Positions 7,415 through 16,184 of a stretch of 64,000 bases of DNA are shown here, in pieces; the first letter of the stretch is position 1; the number at the start of each line of letters is the position of its first letter. The DNA lies in NCBI RefSeq assembly GCF_009882945.1, contig NZ_WTUY01000002.1, forward strand, positions 374,927 through 438,926, read 5' to 3'. The translations under genes and the position numbers were made by a program. Under the pieces are notes generated by a model. That model saw only the letters and a program-made list of their open reading frames with translations, was not told the origin of the DNA and did not search any database. The DNA is from Alcanivorax sp. DP30. Lineage in GTDB: Bacteria > Pseudomonadota > Gammaproteobacteria > Pseudomonadales > Alcanivoracaceae.

Positions 7415-9238
7415 TTGCCTGAGTTCGACCACAGCCACTTCCTTGATCACTGTGCCCGCAAGCCCGGTGTTTACCGTATGCTCAATGCGGAGGGCGACGT
7501 ACTGTACGTGGGCAAGGCGCGCAATCTTCAGGCTAGATTGAACAGCTATTTCCAGAAGAATGTTGCCAGCGTCAAAACACGTGCGCTTGTTGCGCGAATC
7601 ACGGATATCCAGACCACAGTCACCAGCAGTGAAGCTGAGGCGTTATTGCTTGAGCAATCGCTGATCAAAAGCTTGCGTCCCCCGTACAACATCCTTTTGC
7701 GTGACGACAAGAGCTATCCCTATATCCGCATCACCACCTCCGACACCTTTCCCCGGATTACCTTCCACCGTGGCACTCGCCGCAAGGGAAGCCATTATTT
7801 TGGTCCGTACCCCAGCGGCGGGGCAGTGCGCGAGGCCATCTCCCTGGTGGAAAAGGTGTTTCAGTTGCGCAACTGCAGCGACAGCTATTTTCGCAACCGG
7901 ACCCGACCGTGCCTGCAACACCAGATTCAGCGCTGTACGGCACCTTGTGTTGATCTGGTGTCTGCCGAGGACTATAGCCAGCAGGTAAAGCTGGCCATGG
8001 ACTTCCTTGATGGCCGCAGCCGGGATGTGGTGGAACATTTAAGCAGAAAAATGGAAGCGGCCTCGCGGGCGCTGGCATTCGAAGAGGCTGCAGTGTTGCG
8101 GGACAAGCTGGCAGCCATCCAGTCTGTGCAACAGAAACAGTATGCAGAAACAGGGCAGGGCGACCTGGACATTGTGGCCGTCGATGGGCGTCATGGGCTG
8201 GCGGTGGTGGATGTGTTGATGATTCGCGGCGGTCGCATTCTCGGTCATCGTACTTTTCGGCCAGATACCCGCGGCGAAGAAGATCTGGCTGAAATTCTGG
8301 AAGCCTTCGTGGGGCAATATTATCTCGGCGACAGGGAGGATCCTGTTGACCCACCAGAAATCCTCCTCAGTCACGAAATTCCTGGCATCGAAACGCTTTC
8401 ACAAGCATTGAGCTCCCACTGGCAAAAGAAAGTCCGGGTGGCCTGGCGAGTGCGAGGAGACAGATCAGCCTGGGTGAGCATGGCTCGGGCCAATGCCAGT
8501 CAGTCTCTGGCTACCGAGTTGGCGGCTCGCGAACATATGGAAAAGCGCTTTCATGCCCTGGAAAGCCTGCTGGAAACCGACAAGCCCATGCGCTGGATCG
8601 AGTGTTTCGATATCAGCCATACCCAGGGAGAAAAGGCGGTGGCTTCCTGCGTGGTGTTTGACCAGCAGGGTGCACGCAAGCCTGACTATCGACATTTCAA
8701 CGTTAGTCCACCCCAGGCCGGTGATGACTATGCAGCGCTTGAAGAGGCGATTCGTCGCCGTTACCAGCGGGTACTAAAGGAAGAAGGGCGACTGCCGGAT
8801 CTGTTGTTGATTGACGGCGGAAAGGGGCAGTTACAGCGGGGCTGGGAGGTCATGGCAGAGCTGGGCCTGCAGGGGCGAATGCAGGTCATGGGCATTGGCA
8901 AGGGGCCCAGCCGTCGCCCGGGTTTCGAGGTGCTTTACCTTCCGGATGGACGGGAATTTACTCCTGGCCCCGCCCATTCTGCGTTGCACCTGCTGCAGCA
9001 GGTGCGCGATGAAGCTCATCGATTTGCACTCACCGGGCACAGAGCCCGGCGCGGAAAGGCGCGAAAGACGTCTTCCCTTGATGAAATTCCCGGCATAGGA
9101 CCCAAGCGCCGCAAGGCGTTGCTGACCCACTTTGGCGGCCTCAAACAGTTGCGAAACGCTTCACTGGCAGAACTGGCTCGCGTGCCTGGCATCAATGCCC
9201 AGATGGCAGAAACCCTCTATGACTGGTTTCACCACTAA
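7415..9238 (+). CDS. uvrC: excinuclease ABC subunit UvrC
   Basis: UvrC makes both incisions around a bulky DNA lesion in nucleotide excision repair, acting after UvrA and UvrB. The 607-residue length matches the family. The N-terminal GIY-YIG domain shows KPGVYRMLNAEGDVLYVGKA (residues 16-35). Next come a cysteine cluster around RPCLQHQIQRCTAPC, the UvrB-interacting UVR motif (about 200-235), the RNase H-like 5' nuclease domain with ECFDISHTQG and DLLLIDGGKGQ, and C-terminal helix-hairpin-helix motifs (LDEIPGIGPKRRKALL). The start is TTG at 7415, with GGAG nine bases upstream. The rare start codon may keep expression low. It lies 72 bases after uvrY. Confidence 0.97.
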   Translation: MPEFDHSHFLDHCARKPGVYRMLNAEGDVLYVGKARNLQARLNSYFQKNVASVKTRALVARITDIQTTVTSSEAEALLLEQSLIKSLRPPYNILLRDDKSYPYIRITTSDTFPRITFHRGTRRKGSHYFGPYPSGGAVREAISLVEKVFQLRNCSDSYFRNRTRPCLQHQIQRCTAPCVDLVSAEDYSQQVKLAMDFLDGRSRDVVEHLSRKMEAASRALAFEEAAVLRDKLAAIQSVQQKQYAETGQGDLDIVAVDGRHGLAVVDVLMIRGGRILGHRTFRPDTRGEEDLAEILEAFVGQYYLGDREDPVDPPEILLSHEIPGIETLSQALSSHWQKKVRVAWRVRGDRSAWVSMARANASQSLATELAAREHMEKRFHALESLLETDKPMRWIECFDISHTQGEKAVASCVVFDQQGARKPDYRHFNVSPPQAGDDYAALEEAIRRRYQRVLKEEGRLPDLLLIDGGKGQLQRGWEVMAELGLQGRMQVMGIGKGPSRRPGFEVLYLPDGREFTPGPAHSALHLLQQVRDEAHRFALTGHRARRGKARKTSSLDEIPGIGPKRRKALLTHFGGLKQLRNASLAELARVPGINAQMAETLYDWFHH

Positions 9239-9307
9239 AACAGGGCATTTGTCCGGTCGGAAACGGGTTGTGAAAAAATCGTCCATGAGTCTGAGGGCGG
9301 TTTTCGC

Positions 9308-9313
9308 TATACT
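9308..9313 (+). promoter_or_regulatory. possible -10 element for pgsA
   Basis: TATACT within the 104-base uvrC-pgsA gap, about 30 bases before the pgsA start. No convincing -35 box is seen at 17 bases. In E. coli pgsA has its own promoter here, which gives mild support. Confidence 0.35.
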
Positions 9314-9342
9314 GCACGCTTAATCAGCGAGCGGTAGGTGTT

Positions 9343-9948
9343 ATGCAGAAGAATCACCCGGTAATGAATTTGCCCAATATCCTGACTCTAATCCGGGTAG
9401 TGGCAATTCCTGTACTGGTTCTTGTCTTTTACCTGCCGTACAAGTGGAGCGGCCTGTGTGCCGCGCTGTTGTTTCTCGCTGCCGGCGTGACTGATTGGCT
9501 GGACGGCTATCTGGCGCGTAAGCTGAACCAGACCAGCCCCTTTGGCGCTTTCCTGGATCCCGTCGCTGACAAGTTGATCGTCGGTGTTGCACTGGTGATG
9601 CTGGTACAGATCCATGCCACGGCCTGGCTCGCCGTGCCTGCCATGGTTATCGTCTCCCGGGAAATCACTGTTTCGGCCCTGCGTGAGTGGATGGCAGAGC
9701 TTGGGCAGCGGGCCAAGGTGGCTGTCAGTCAGCTGGGAAAGATCAAGACGGTGGCACAAATGACGGCCATCACCTTGCTGCTGGCACAAAAGCCCGGCTT
9801 TGATCAGGCTGGCGATATTGTCATGACCCCCTGGCTCTGGTTGAGTTATGGTTTGCTTTACTTGGCAACGGCGCTCACTTTGTGGTCGATGATGTCCTAT
9901 CTGCGTGCGGCAGCACCACAATTGCTCAAAAGTCAGTCAAAGTCCTGA
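9343..9948 (+). CDS. pgsA: CDP-diacylglycerol-glycerol-3-phosphate 3-phosphatidyltransferase
   Basis: PgsA condenses CDP-diacylglycerol with glycerol-3-phosphate, the committed step to phosphatidylglycerol and cardiolipin, in the inner membrane. The 201-residue product shows the full CDP-alcohol phosphotransferase signature around residues 51-76: DWLDGYLAR, then G eight residues later and D-x3-D in GAFLDPVADK. Several membrane helices surround it (LVLVFYLPYKWSG, LCAALLFLAAGV and later ones). The ATG at 9343 gives a short extra N-terminus; MNLPNILTL seven codons later is an alternative and fits the usual family start. Position after uvrC and before the tRNA trio is the conserved gammaproteobacterial order. 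Confidence 0.96.
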   Translation: MQKNHPVMNLPNILTLIRVVAIPVLVLVFYLPYKWSGLCAALLFLAAGVTDWLDGYLARKLNQTSPFGAFLDPVADKLIVGVALVMLVQIHATAWLAVPAMVIVSREITVSALREWMAELGQRAKVAVSQLGKIKTVAQMTAITLLLAQKPGFDQAGDIVMTPWLWLSYGLLYLATALTLWSMMSYLRAAAPQLLKSQSKS

Positions 9949-9976
9949 AATATCAGAAAAAATGCTTCATTGCGGC

Positions 9977-10004
9977 TTGACACCCAGAGGGTGATGAGTA
10001 GAAT
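9977..10004 (+). promoter_or_regulatory. predicted strong sigma-70 promoter of the tRNA cluster
   Basis: A perfect TTGACA at 9977-9982 and TAGAAT at 9999-10004 are separated by 16 bases, 47 bases upstream of tRNA-Gly. It is one of the best consensus promoters in the window and is placed to drive the tRNA genes. Confidence 0.78.
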
Positions 10005-10051
10005 TCTTTCCCGCAACGAAGCACAGTTTTAGCGTGGCTTCTGACAACAAT

Positions 10052-10127
<76 letters not shown>

Positions 10128-10140
10128 GATTTCAGAAAAG

Positions 10141-10163
10141 CCTCGGTTCTACCGAGGTTTTTT
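10141..10163 (+). terminator. terminator-like hairpin between tRNA-Gly and tRNA-Cys
   Basis: A 7-bp stem CCTCGGT / ACCGAGG with a 3-base loop is followed by TTTTTT at 10158-10163. It looks like a complete intrinsic terminator but lies inside a tRNA cluster, only 17 bases before tRNA-Cys. It may therefore attenuate rather than end transcription. Confidence 0.65.
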
Positions 10164-10180
10164 CTTGTTAGCAGTTTAAA

Positions 10181-10254
10181 GGCGCGGTGGCAGAGTGGTT
10201 ATGCAGCGGACTGCAACTCCGTGTACGCCGGTTCGATTCCGACCCGCGCCTCCA
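10181..10254 (+). tRNA. tRNA-Cys (anticodon GCA)
   Basis: Acceptor GGCGCGG pairs with CCGCGCC, discriminator T, encoded CCA at 10252-10254. Anticodon stem CGGA-CTGCAAC-TCCG gives GCA. T-arm CCGGTTCGATTCCGG is complete. No promoter fits between the preceding hairpin and this gene, so it is probably read from the promoter upstream of tRNA-Gly. Confidence 0.98.
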
Positions 10255-10276
10255 ATTATCGACCCGTACGGTCACC

Positions 10277-10362
10277 GCCCGGGTGGCGAAATTGGTAGAC
10301 GCAACGGACTTAAAATCCGTTGACCTTTGGTCGTGCGGGTTCAAGTCCCGCCCCGGGCACCA
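10277..10362 (+). tRNA. tRNA-Leu (anticodon UAA)
   Basis: Acceptor GCCCGGG pairs with CCCGGGC, discriminator A, encoded CCA at 10360-10362. Anticodon arm ACGGA-CTTAAAA-TCCGT gives TAA. A long variable arm (TGACCTTTGGTCG) marks a class II leucine tRNA. It is the last gene of the Gly-Cys-Leu cluster, 22 bases after tRNA-Cys. Confidence 0.98.
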
Positions 10363-10428
10363 AACAAACCCTTCCTCCTGTCGTCCCAATTCTCCCGATT
10401 GTCAATGAAATCAATAGGATGGTAAATC

Positions 10429-10473
10429 CTGTTAAGGCTGTTTATTGCTGTTAAGGCCGCCTTTCTGTTAGCC
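10429..10473 (+). repeat. short direct repeats upstream of the hybrid kinase gene
   Basis: CTGTTAAGGC occurs at 10429-10438 and again at 10448-10457, and a shortened copy CTGTTAGCC lies at 10465-10473. The spacing is 19 and 17 bases, nearly two helical turns. The region is 75-120 bases before the kinase start, so it may be an operator. No regulator is assigned. Confidence 0.5.
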
Positions 10474-10546
10474 TCACACTTTAGTCTTAGCCCTGTTTCA
10501 GCGGGCATCAGAAAAACAAGGCCGGAAAGGCACGAGGGGCAACAGA

Positions 10547-13500
10547 ATGAACTGGTTTCAGAACCTGTCTGTCAGGTTGAAGATTCTGTCAGTGGCAGGG
10601 CTGGGTATCGCGCTTTTTGTGGTCTATGCGGCCTACAGTTATTACATTGCTGAAACGAATATCCACCACCTTGAGCGCATTGAAGACCAGGACTTTCCGG
10701 TTCTGGAGTTGGTCAATGCCAATAATGTGGATTTCATCGCCATCGGCGAGTCTTTTATTGCCGCCATTACCCAGGCCGACCCGGACCTGCTCCAGGAAGC
10801 GCTGGATCGTGCTGACAAGTTTGGTGATCGTCTCGAAGACATCCGTCGGACGGATCCTGAACTTTCTTCAAGTGTTGGTGAACTCAAGCAGAGCTTCGAA
10901 GCTTACATTGATGCGGCGGACAGCCTTGCCCGCAGCCTGATTAATGACTCAGCGGGTGACGCAGATATCTACCAGCGCATCACCCACGTTCGTGAATTAC
11001 AGAGCGGTTATGAGACTGCCCAGAAATCCTTCGAGACCCAGCGCTACGAAGCCTTCCGTGAGACCCTGAACAAAAGCAGAAATGATAATCAGGGAACACA
11101 GAAAATTGGCCTTTTCCTTGGCCTTGTTGCTTTCTCTGCACTGGCGTTGATCGCCTTGCGGGTTACCCGCGCCATTACCCTGCCCCTGGAAGGGGCGGTG
11201 ACCGCCGCTGACAATATCGCCGATGGAAAGTGGGATACCCCCATTGAATCCACTGGCCGTGATGAAACCGGCAAGTTGCTGCACGCAATTCGGAAGATGC
11301 GCGATGCCCTCGTCAAGCGGCACCAGGAAGACCGGCGCCAGGAAACCATCAAGAATCACCTAGCAGAATTGAATAACCGCATGCGCGGTGAAATGAGCTA
11401 TGAGCAGCTTGGCAACAATATGCTCAGTTTTCTGGTTCCGGTGCTGGATGCGCAGGTTGGGGCATTCTATAGCTTCAACCCGGAAACCCAGCGTCTGTCG
11501 TTGAGTAGTTCCTATGCCATGCAGCGTCGCAAGCACTTGGCAAACGATTTTGGTCTTGGCGAATCGCTGGTTGGCCAGTGCGCGTTAGAGCGCAAGACCA
11601 TCCTGCTTGAGCAGGTGCCAGAAGGGTATATCAGTATCAGTTCCGGTACCGGTGTGGGTGAAGCCCGGAATGTGGTGGTCATGCCGGTTATCCACGAGGA
11701 AGAACTGAAAGGGGTGTTGGAAATTGGCGCCTTCCGCCAGTTCACGGACAGTGATCTGGCTTTTCTGGATCAATCATCAGAGGTCATCGCGATTTCTGTA
11801 AGCAGCGCCATGAGCCGTATGCGAATGGCGGAAATGCTTGAGCAAACCCGTCAGCAGGCCATTGAGCTTGAAAAGCAGAAGGAGGAAATGGCTCAGGTCA
11901 ATAATGATCTCGAAGAGCAGGCCATGGAACTGTCGGCCTCGGAATCCCGTCTGCAGCAGCAGCAGGAAGAGCTCAAGGCGATCAATGAAGAGCTGGAGTC
12001 TCAGACCCAGGCCCTTCGCGCCTCGGAAGAAAGCCTGCAAGCCCAGCAGGAAGAGCTGAGGGTGACAAATGAAGAGCTGGAAGCACAGGCTCGTTTGCTC
12101 ACTGAGCAGAAATCAGAAATGGCTCAGAAGAACGATGAGCTGGAGCTTCTGCACCACGAACTGGAAGACAAGATTCGCGAGCTGGAATTGTCATCCAAGT
12201 ACAAATCCGAGTTCCTCTCTACAATGAGCCACGAACTTCGGACGCCACTGAACTCCATTCTTATCCTTTCCAACGCTCTGGGGCAGAACAAGAAGGGCAA
12301 TCTTAACGAGAAGCAGGTTGAGCATGCCCAGGTTATCCATTCCGCGGGCTCGGATCTGCTGAGCCTGATTAACGATATCCTCGATATTTCCAAGATCGAG
12401 GAAGGCAAGATGGATGTGGTGATTGATGATTTGTCACCCAATGAACTGGGCGAGCACTTCCAGCGTCACTTCTCCCATGTTGCAGAAAATCGCGGCCTGG
12501 AGTTTCACGTCAATGTGGGTGAGGACGTGCCGGAGCACTTCTACACCGACCGTCAGCGTCTTGAGCAAATCATCAAGAACCTGCTGTCCAATGCGTTGAA
12601 GTTTACCGAACAGGGATCGGTAACCCTGAGTATTGAGCGTCCGGATAGCAGCGACGCGCTCCCGCGCCACCTGACCGCCGACAAGGCTATCAAGCTGGCA
12701 GTAATCGATACCGGTGCCGGTATTCCGGCGGAGAAGCAGAAGCTCATCTTTGAGGCCTTCCAGCAAGCGGACGGTACAACCAGCCGGAAATACGGTGGCA
12801 CAGGCCTGGGGCTGACCATTTCCCGGGAACTGGCCCGCTTGCTTGGTGGTGAAATTGGGCTCTACAGCGACGGAGAAGGGCAGGGTGCCACCTTCACCCT
12901 TTATCTTCCTGAAGGCACGCCTGAGTCTCTTGAACAGGCAGATCAGGCGGCCGATCAAGATGCGAGCATCAGTTTTAACGCTGAGGCGCATACTGCAGCT
13001 CTGGTGTCCGAAAAATCTGCTGATGACGAGTTTGTGGTTCGGGAAAAAACCGTTCTTATCGTTGAAGACGATGAAGAGTTTGGCGGCGTTTTGTTGGAAC
13101 TGGCGGCTGACTACGGTCTTGAAGGGCATATCTGTCATGACGGTGAGGCGGGCCTTGAGTACGCAAGCCATTACCGGCCAAGTGCCATTATCCTTGATAT
13201 CGGGCTGCCAGGTATCGATGGCTGGGAGGTCATGGAGAAACTGAAGGCCGACCCGCGCACCAAGGATATCCCGGTCCACTTCCTGTCTGGTCGAGACGAG
13301 CGCAAGAAAGCGCTCGATCTTGGCGCCCTGGATTTGCTCACCAAGCCGGTTAATCAGGAGGACATCCTGTCGGCCTTTGCCAAAATCGAAGGTGCCATCG
13401 AAACCAATGTTCGCCGCCTGCTGGTGGTAGAAGACAGTGAAATACAGCACGAAAGCATCCGTGAGCTGTTCGACCAGAAAGGCGTCGAGATCACTGCAGC

Positions 13501-14218
13501 CACCAGTGGTCAGGAGGCGCTTGAAGCGCTCCGTTCCACCGTTTTTGATTGCATGATCCTGGATCTCACGCTGCCGGACATGTCGGGTTTCGAATTGCTG
13601 GAATTGATCAATAACAGCGACGATTACGACAGTGTTCCCGTGGTTATCTACACTGGCAAGGATCTTACCCGCGAGGAAGAGGCGAAGCTGCGCAAGTACG
13701 CGGATCGCATCATTCTCAAAACAGAACGCTCCCATGAACGTCTGCTCAATGAGGCATCGCTGTTCCTGCACTGGCTTGAATCCACGCTGCCAAGCAATCG
13801 TAATGCGCCATCGGATTCCTCTATCGAGCATCGTGACGATATCTTCGAGGGCAAGCAGCTGCTGCTGGTTGATGATGACATGCGCAATATTTATGCGCTG
13901 TCAGCGCAGCTGGAAGAGCTGGGTTTTGAGATCACCATCGCCAACAACGGCAAGGAAGCCCTGGACGCACTGGATGATAATCCGGCTATGGATATCGTGC
14001 TCATGGATATCATGATGCCGGAAATGGACGGCTATGAAGCCATGGGGCTGATTCGTGAGCAAGCGCGCTTCAAGAAACTGCCTATGCTGGCGTTGACCGC
14101 GAAAGCCATGAAAGATGATCGAGCAAAATGTATCGAAGCGGGGGCAAATGACTACTGCTCCAAACCAATTGACATGGCCAAGCTGACATCGCTTCTGCGT
14201 GTCTGGCTGCACAAATAA
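10547..14218 (+). CDS. membrane hybrid sensor histidine kinase with HAMP, GAF, coiled coil and three receiver domains
   Basis: A 1223-residue two-component kinase. Domain order: membrane helix (12-32), four-helix-type periplasmic sensor (33-185), second helix (187-204), HAMP (205-257), GAF (about 290-425), a long glutamate/glutamine-rich coiled coil (425-555), HisKA with phospho-acceptor His562 in MSHELRTPLNS, and HATPase (N-box NLLSNALKF, G-box DTGAGIP, GTGLGL). Three receivers follow, with predicted phospho-aspartates Asp884, Asp1006 and Asp1154. Receiver 2 looks more divergent and ends in a poor Lys region; receivers 1 and 3 have TKPVN and SKPID. It is 16 bases from cheR, so it heads the signalling module. 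The ligand is unknown. No Hpt domain is visible, so the phosphorelay would need another partner. Confidence 0.9.
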   Translation: MNWFQNLSVRLKILSVAGLGIALFVVYAAYSYYIAETNIHHLERIEDQDFPVLELVNANNVDFIAIGESFIAAITQADPDLLQEALDRADKFGDRLEDIRRTDPELSSSVGELKQSFEAYIDAADSLARSLINDSAGDADIYQRITHVRELQSGYETAQKSFETQRYEAFRETLNKSRNDNQGTQKIGLFLGLVAFSALALIALRVTRAITLPLEGAVTAADNIADGKWDTPIESTGRDETGKLLHAIRKMRDALVKRHQEDRRQETIKNHLAELNNRMRGEMSYEQLGNNMLSFLVPVLDAQVGAFYSFNPETQRLSLSSSYAMQRRKHLANDFGLGESLVGQCALERKTILLEQVPEGYISISSGTGVGEARNVVVMPVIHEEELKGVLEIGAFRQFTDSDLAFLDQSSEVIAISVSSAMSRMRMAEMLEQTRQQAIELEKQKEEMAQVNNDLEEQAMELSASESRLQQQQEELKAINEELESQTQALRASEESLQAQQEELRVTNEELEAQARLLTEQKSEMAQKNDELELLHHELEDKIRELELSSKYKSEFLSTMSHELRTPLNSILILSNALGQNKKGNLNEKQVEHAQVIHSAGSDLLSLINDILDISKIEEGKMDVVIDDLSPNELGEHFQRHFSHVAENRGLEFHVNVGEDVPEHFYTDRQRLEQIIKNLLSNALKFTEQGSVTLSIERPDSSDALPRHLTADKAIKLAVIDTGAGIPAEKQKLIFEAFQQADGTTSRKYGGTGLGLTISRELARLLGGEIGLYSDGEGQGATFTLYLPEGTPESLEQADQAADQDASISFNAEAHTAALVSEKSADDEFVVREKTVLIVEDDEEFGGVLLELAADYGLEGHICHDGEAGLEYASHYRPSAIILDIGLPGIDGWEVMEKLKADPRTKDIPVHFLSGRDERKKALDLGALDLLTKPVNQEDILSAFAKIEGAIETNVRRLLVVEDSEIQHESIRELFDQKGVEITAATSGQEALEALRSTVFDCMILDLTLPDMSGFELLELINNSDDYDSVPVVIYTGKDLTREEEAKLRKYADRIILKTERSHERLLNEASLFLHWLESTLPSNRNAPSDSSIEHRDDIFEGKQLLLVDDDMRNIYALSAQLEELGFEITIANNGKEALDALDDNPAMDIVLMDIMMPEMDGYEAMGLIREQARFKKLPMLALTAKAMKDDRAKCIEAGANDYCSKPIDMAKLTSLLRVWLHK

Positions 14219-14234
14219 GCGCCCGGAGAACGTG

Positions 14235-15095
14235 ATGGCGGAGTCATTTCCGATTGATGATGACGAGATCGATGTCGAAGACATCGAGATCCGCTTGCTA
14301 CTGGAAGCCATCTTCCAGATGTATGGATATGACTTTCGCTCATACAGCAAGGCATCCATACGCCGCCGCATCATGCACCGGCTTGGCATGTCCGGTTTTT
14401 CCAGCATTATGGAAATGACTGACAAGCTTCTCAGAGACAGGCGCTTTTTTGTCACCTTGCTGAATGACCTCACCGTCAATGTCACAGAAATGTACCGAGA
14501 CCCAGAGTTTTACCGGGCATTTCGGGAAGAGGTGGTGCCGGTCTTAAAAACCTATCCATTCATCAAGATATGGCATGCCGGTTGTTCAACCGGTGAAGAA
14601 ATCTACTCCATGGCAATTCTTCTTGAAGAGGAGGGGTTGTACGATCGTGCCATGATCTATGCCACTGACATTGATAAAAATGTCCTGGCAGCTGCAAAGA
14701 AAGGTATTTACTCCATCGAGGCAGTCAAGCAGTACGGCGATAACTATCGTCGCGCTGGCGGCAGACATTCTCTTTCGGACTATTTTACGGCCCGCTATGA
14801 CAGCGTGATCATGGACCAGAGGCTAAAGCGAAACATTGTATTCGCGGATCATGATCTGGCGACGGATCAGGTTTTCGGCGAAATGCACGTTGTTCTTTGC
14901 CGTAATGTGCTTATCTACTTCGACAGAGCGCTTCAAGAGCGTGTAATCCGGTTGTTTGTTGATAGTCTCGATATGGGAGGCTATCTATGTCTAGGTACCA
15001 AGGAAAGCTTGAAATTTACGGGTCAGGAAGAGGCCTTTGACATGATTAACCCGTCGCTGCGAATCTTCCGTAAGCGACAGATTCGACACCCCTGA
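14235..15095 (+). CDS. cheR: CheR-type protein-glutamate methyltransferase
   Basis: A 286-residue SAM-dependent methyltransferase of the CheR family, which methylates glutamates on chemoreceptors or, in some signalling systems, on other sensors. The N-terminal helical CheR domain (residues 10-80) contains YDFRSYSKASIRRRIMHRL and NDLTVNVTEMYRD. The SAM-binding motif I is HAGCSTGEEIYSMAI, and VLCRNVLIYFD is the late catalytic-domain motif. The start at 14235 has GGAG six bases upstream. It lacks the TPR or pentapeptide extension seen in many CheR proteins. It stands between a hybrid kinase and a receiver protein rather than a chemotaxis operon, so its substrate may be the kinase itself (inference). 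Confidence 0.92.
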   Translation: MAESFPIDDDEIDVEDIEIRLLLEAIFQMYGYDFRSYSKASIRRRIMHRLGMSGFSSIMEMTDKLLRDRRFFVTLLNDLTVNVTEMYRDPEFYRAFREEVVPVLKTYPFIKIWHAGCSTGEEIYSMAILLEEEGLYDRAMIYATDIDKNVLAAAKKGIYSIEAVKQYGDNYRRAGGRHSLSDYFTARYDSVIMDQRLKRNIVFADHDLATDQVFGEMHVVLCRNVLIYFDRALQERVIRLFVDSLDMGGYLCLGTKESLKFTGQEEAFDMINPSLRIFRKRQIRHP

Positions 15096-15115
15096 CGATT
15101 AATTAGAGAATTTTG

Positions 15116-15595
15116 ATGATTGAGCAGAAGTTGCTGTTAGTCGACGATCAACCTGCGAATCTGGTGTCCCTTGAAGCGGTACTGGAGGGTGAGGGGCGCA
15201 CGCTGATCAAGGCACATTCCGGTCAGGAAGCACTCAAAGTGCTACTCAAGGAAGACATAGCCCTCGTACTGCTTGATGTGCAGATGCCTGGCATGGATGG
15301 CTTTGAAGTGGCAGAGCTGATGCGACAGCGGAAAGATACCCAGACTATTCCGATCATTTTTGTCACCGCGATCAGCAAGGAAAAGAAATATGTCTTCAAG
15401 GGGTATCAGGCTGGCGCTGTGGATTATCTGTTCAAACCACTTGATCCGCTGATCCTCAAAAGTAAAGTGGATTTCTTTCTTGGGCTGGATCGTCAGCGCC
15501 GCGAACTGCAGGAAAAGCTCAAGCAGGCACAAGCACACCGTGCTGCCTATGAAGCCGGAAAGGCAAGCCGCGACGGAGGTGAAGGCAACGATTAG
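15116..15595 (+). CDS. single-domain response regulator with C-terminal helix
   Basis: A 159-residue receiver protein. It has LLLVDDQPANL, the phospho-acceptor Asp in LLDVQMPGMDGF and the lysine in DYLFKPLDP, so all phosphorylation residues are present. After the receiver (1-122) comes a charged helical tail (LDRQRRELQEKLKQAQAHR) with no DNA-binding domain. The [13 protein letters not shown] pattern marks the subfamily often paired with hybrid kinases and CheB/CheR. The ATG at 15116 is preferred; a TTG one codon earlier is possible. It ends on the same bases that begin the longer form of cheB, indicating an operon. Most of its receiver is near-identical to that of the PilZ protein at 16185. 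Confidence 0.88.
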   Translation: MIEQKLLLVDDQPANLVSLEAVLEGEGRTLIKAHSGQEALKVLLKEDIALVLLDVQMPGMDGFEVAELMRQRKDTQTIPIIFVTAISKEKKYVFKGYQAGAVDYLFKPLDPLILKSKVDFFLGLDRQRRELQEKLKQAQAHRAAYEAGKASRDGGEGND

Positions 15596-15606
15596 TGAGG
15601 GAATGC

Positions 15607-16176
15607 ATGGGGCCAGTGAAGGCTGTTGTCATGGGTGCATCCTGGGGAGGGCTTAACGCCTACACCCAGATTCTTGCTGCCTTGCCGGCTGACTTTCCTG
15701 CGGCCATCCTGCTGGTGCAACATCAACATGCCAGCTCGGAAAACCGGTTGCCGTGGCTGCTGGGGCGCTATTGCAAGCTCCCCGTTGTCGCTCCGGAAGA
15801 CAAGGAGCCTGTTTTACCGGGTCATGTTTATGTGGCGCCTCCCGGCTTTCACATGCTGGTTGAACAGGGAGAAACCGTGGCGTTTTCGGTGGCCCGTCCG
15901 GTTCATTACTCCCGACCGTCTGTGGATGAACTGTTTTTTTCAGCAGGCGTCGTTTATGGCGACCGTCTGGCCGCCGTAATTCTCACCGGGGCCAATGAAG
16001 ATGGCGCCGCAGGAATAGAATATATTCACCGACGTGGAGGCTTCACCATCGCACAGTCTCCCGTGAGTTCGGAAGCACCAACAATGCCCGAGTCGGCAAT
16101 AAAAACAGGTGCTGTTTCCAGGGTGCTTGATCTTGAACAGATTGGCCCTTACTTGGCGGAAAAGGTTGCAGGGTAG
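15607..16176 (+). CDS. cheB: CheB-type protein-glutamate methylesterase, catalytic domain only
   Basis: A 189-residue stand-alone CheB catalytic domain; ordinary CheB has an N-terminal receiver, which is missing here. The catalytic triad is visible as Ser in GASWGGLNA, His in VQHQH and Asp in ILTGANEDGAAGIE. In known systems this enzyme removes methyl groups from receptor glutamates and counteracts CheR. Without its own receiver, activity may be controlled by the separate receiver protein encoded just upstream (inference). I chose ATG 15607, which has GAGGGA five bases upstream, over GTG 15595. The next gene starts 8 bases after its stop. Confidence 0.9.
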   Translation: MGPVKAVVMGASWGGLNAYTQILAALPADFPAAILLVQHQHASSENRLPWLLGRYCKLPVVAPEDKEPVLPGHVYVAPPGFHMLVEQGETVAFSVARPVHYSRPSVDELFFSAGVVYGDRLAAVILTGANEDGAAGIEYIHRRGGFTIAQSPVSSEAPTMPESAIKTGAVSRVLDLEQIGPYLAEKVAG

Positions 16177-16184
16177 TTAATGCA

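Noticed and set aside
12434-13831. A 465-codon open frame on the minus strand inside the hybrid kinase gene
   Set aside because: It is antisense to conserved receiver and ATPase domains and shows no recognisable domain. It is a by-product of codon bias on the plus strand.
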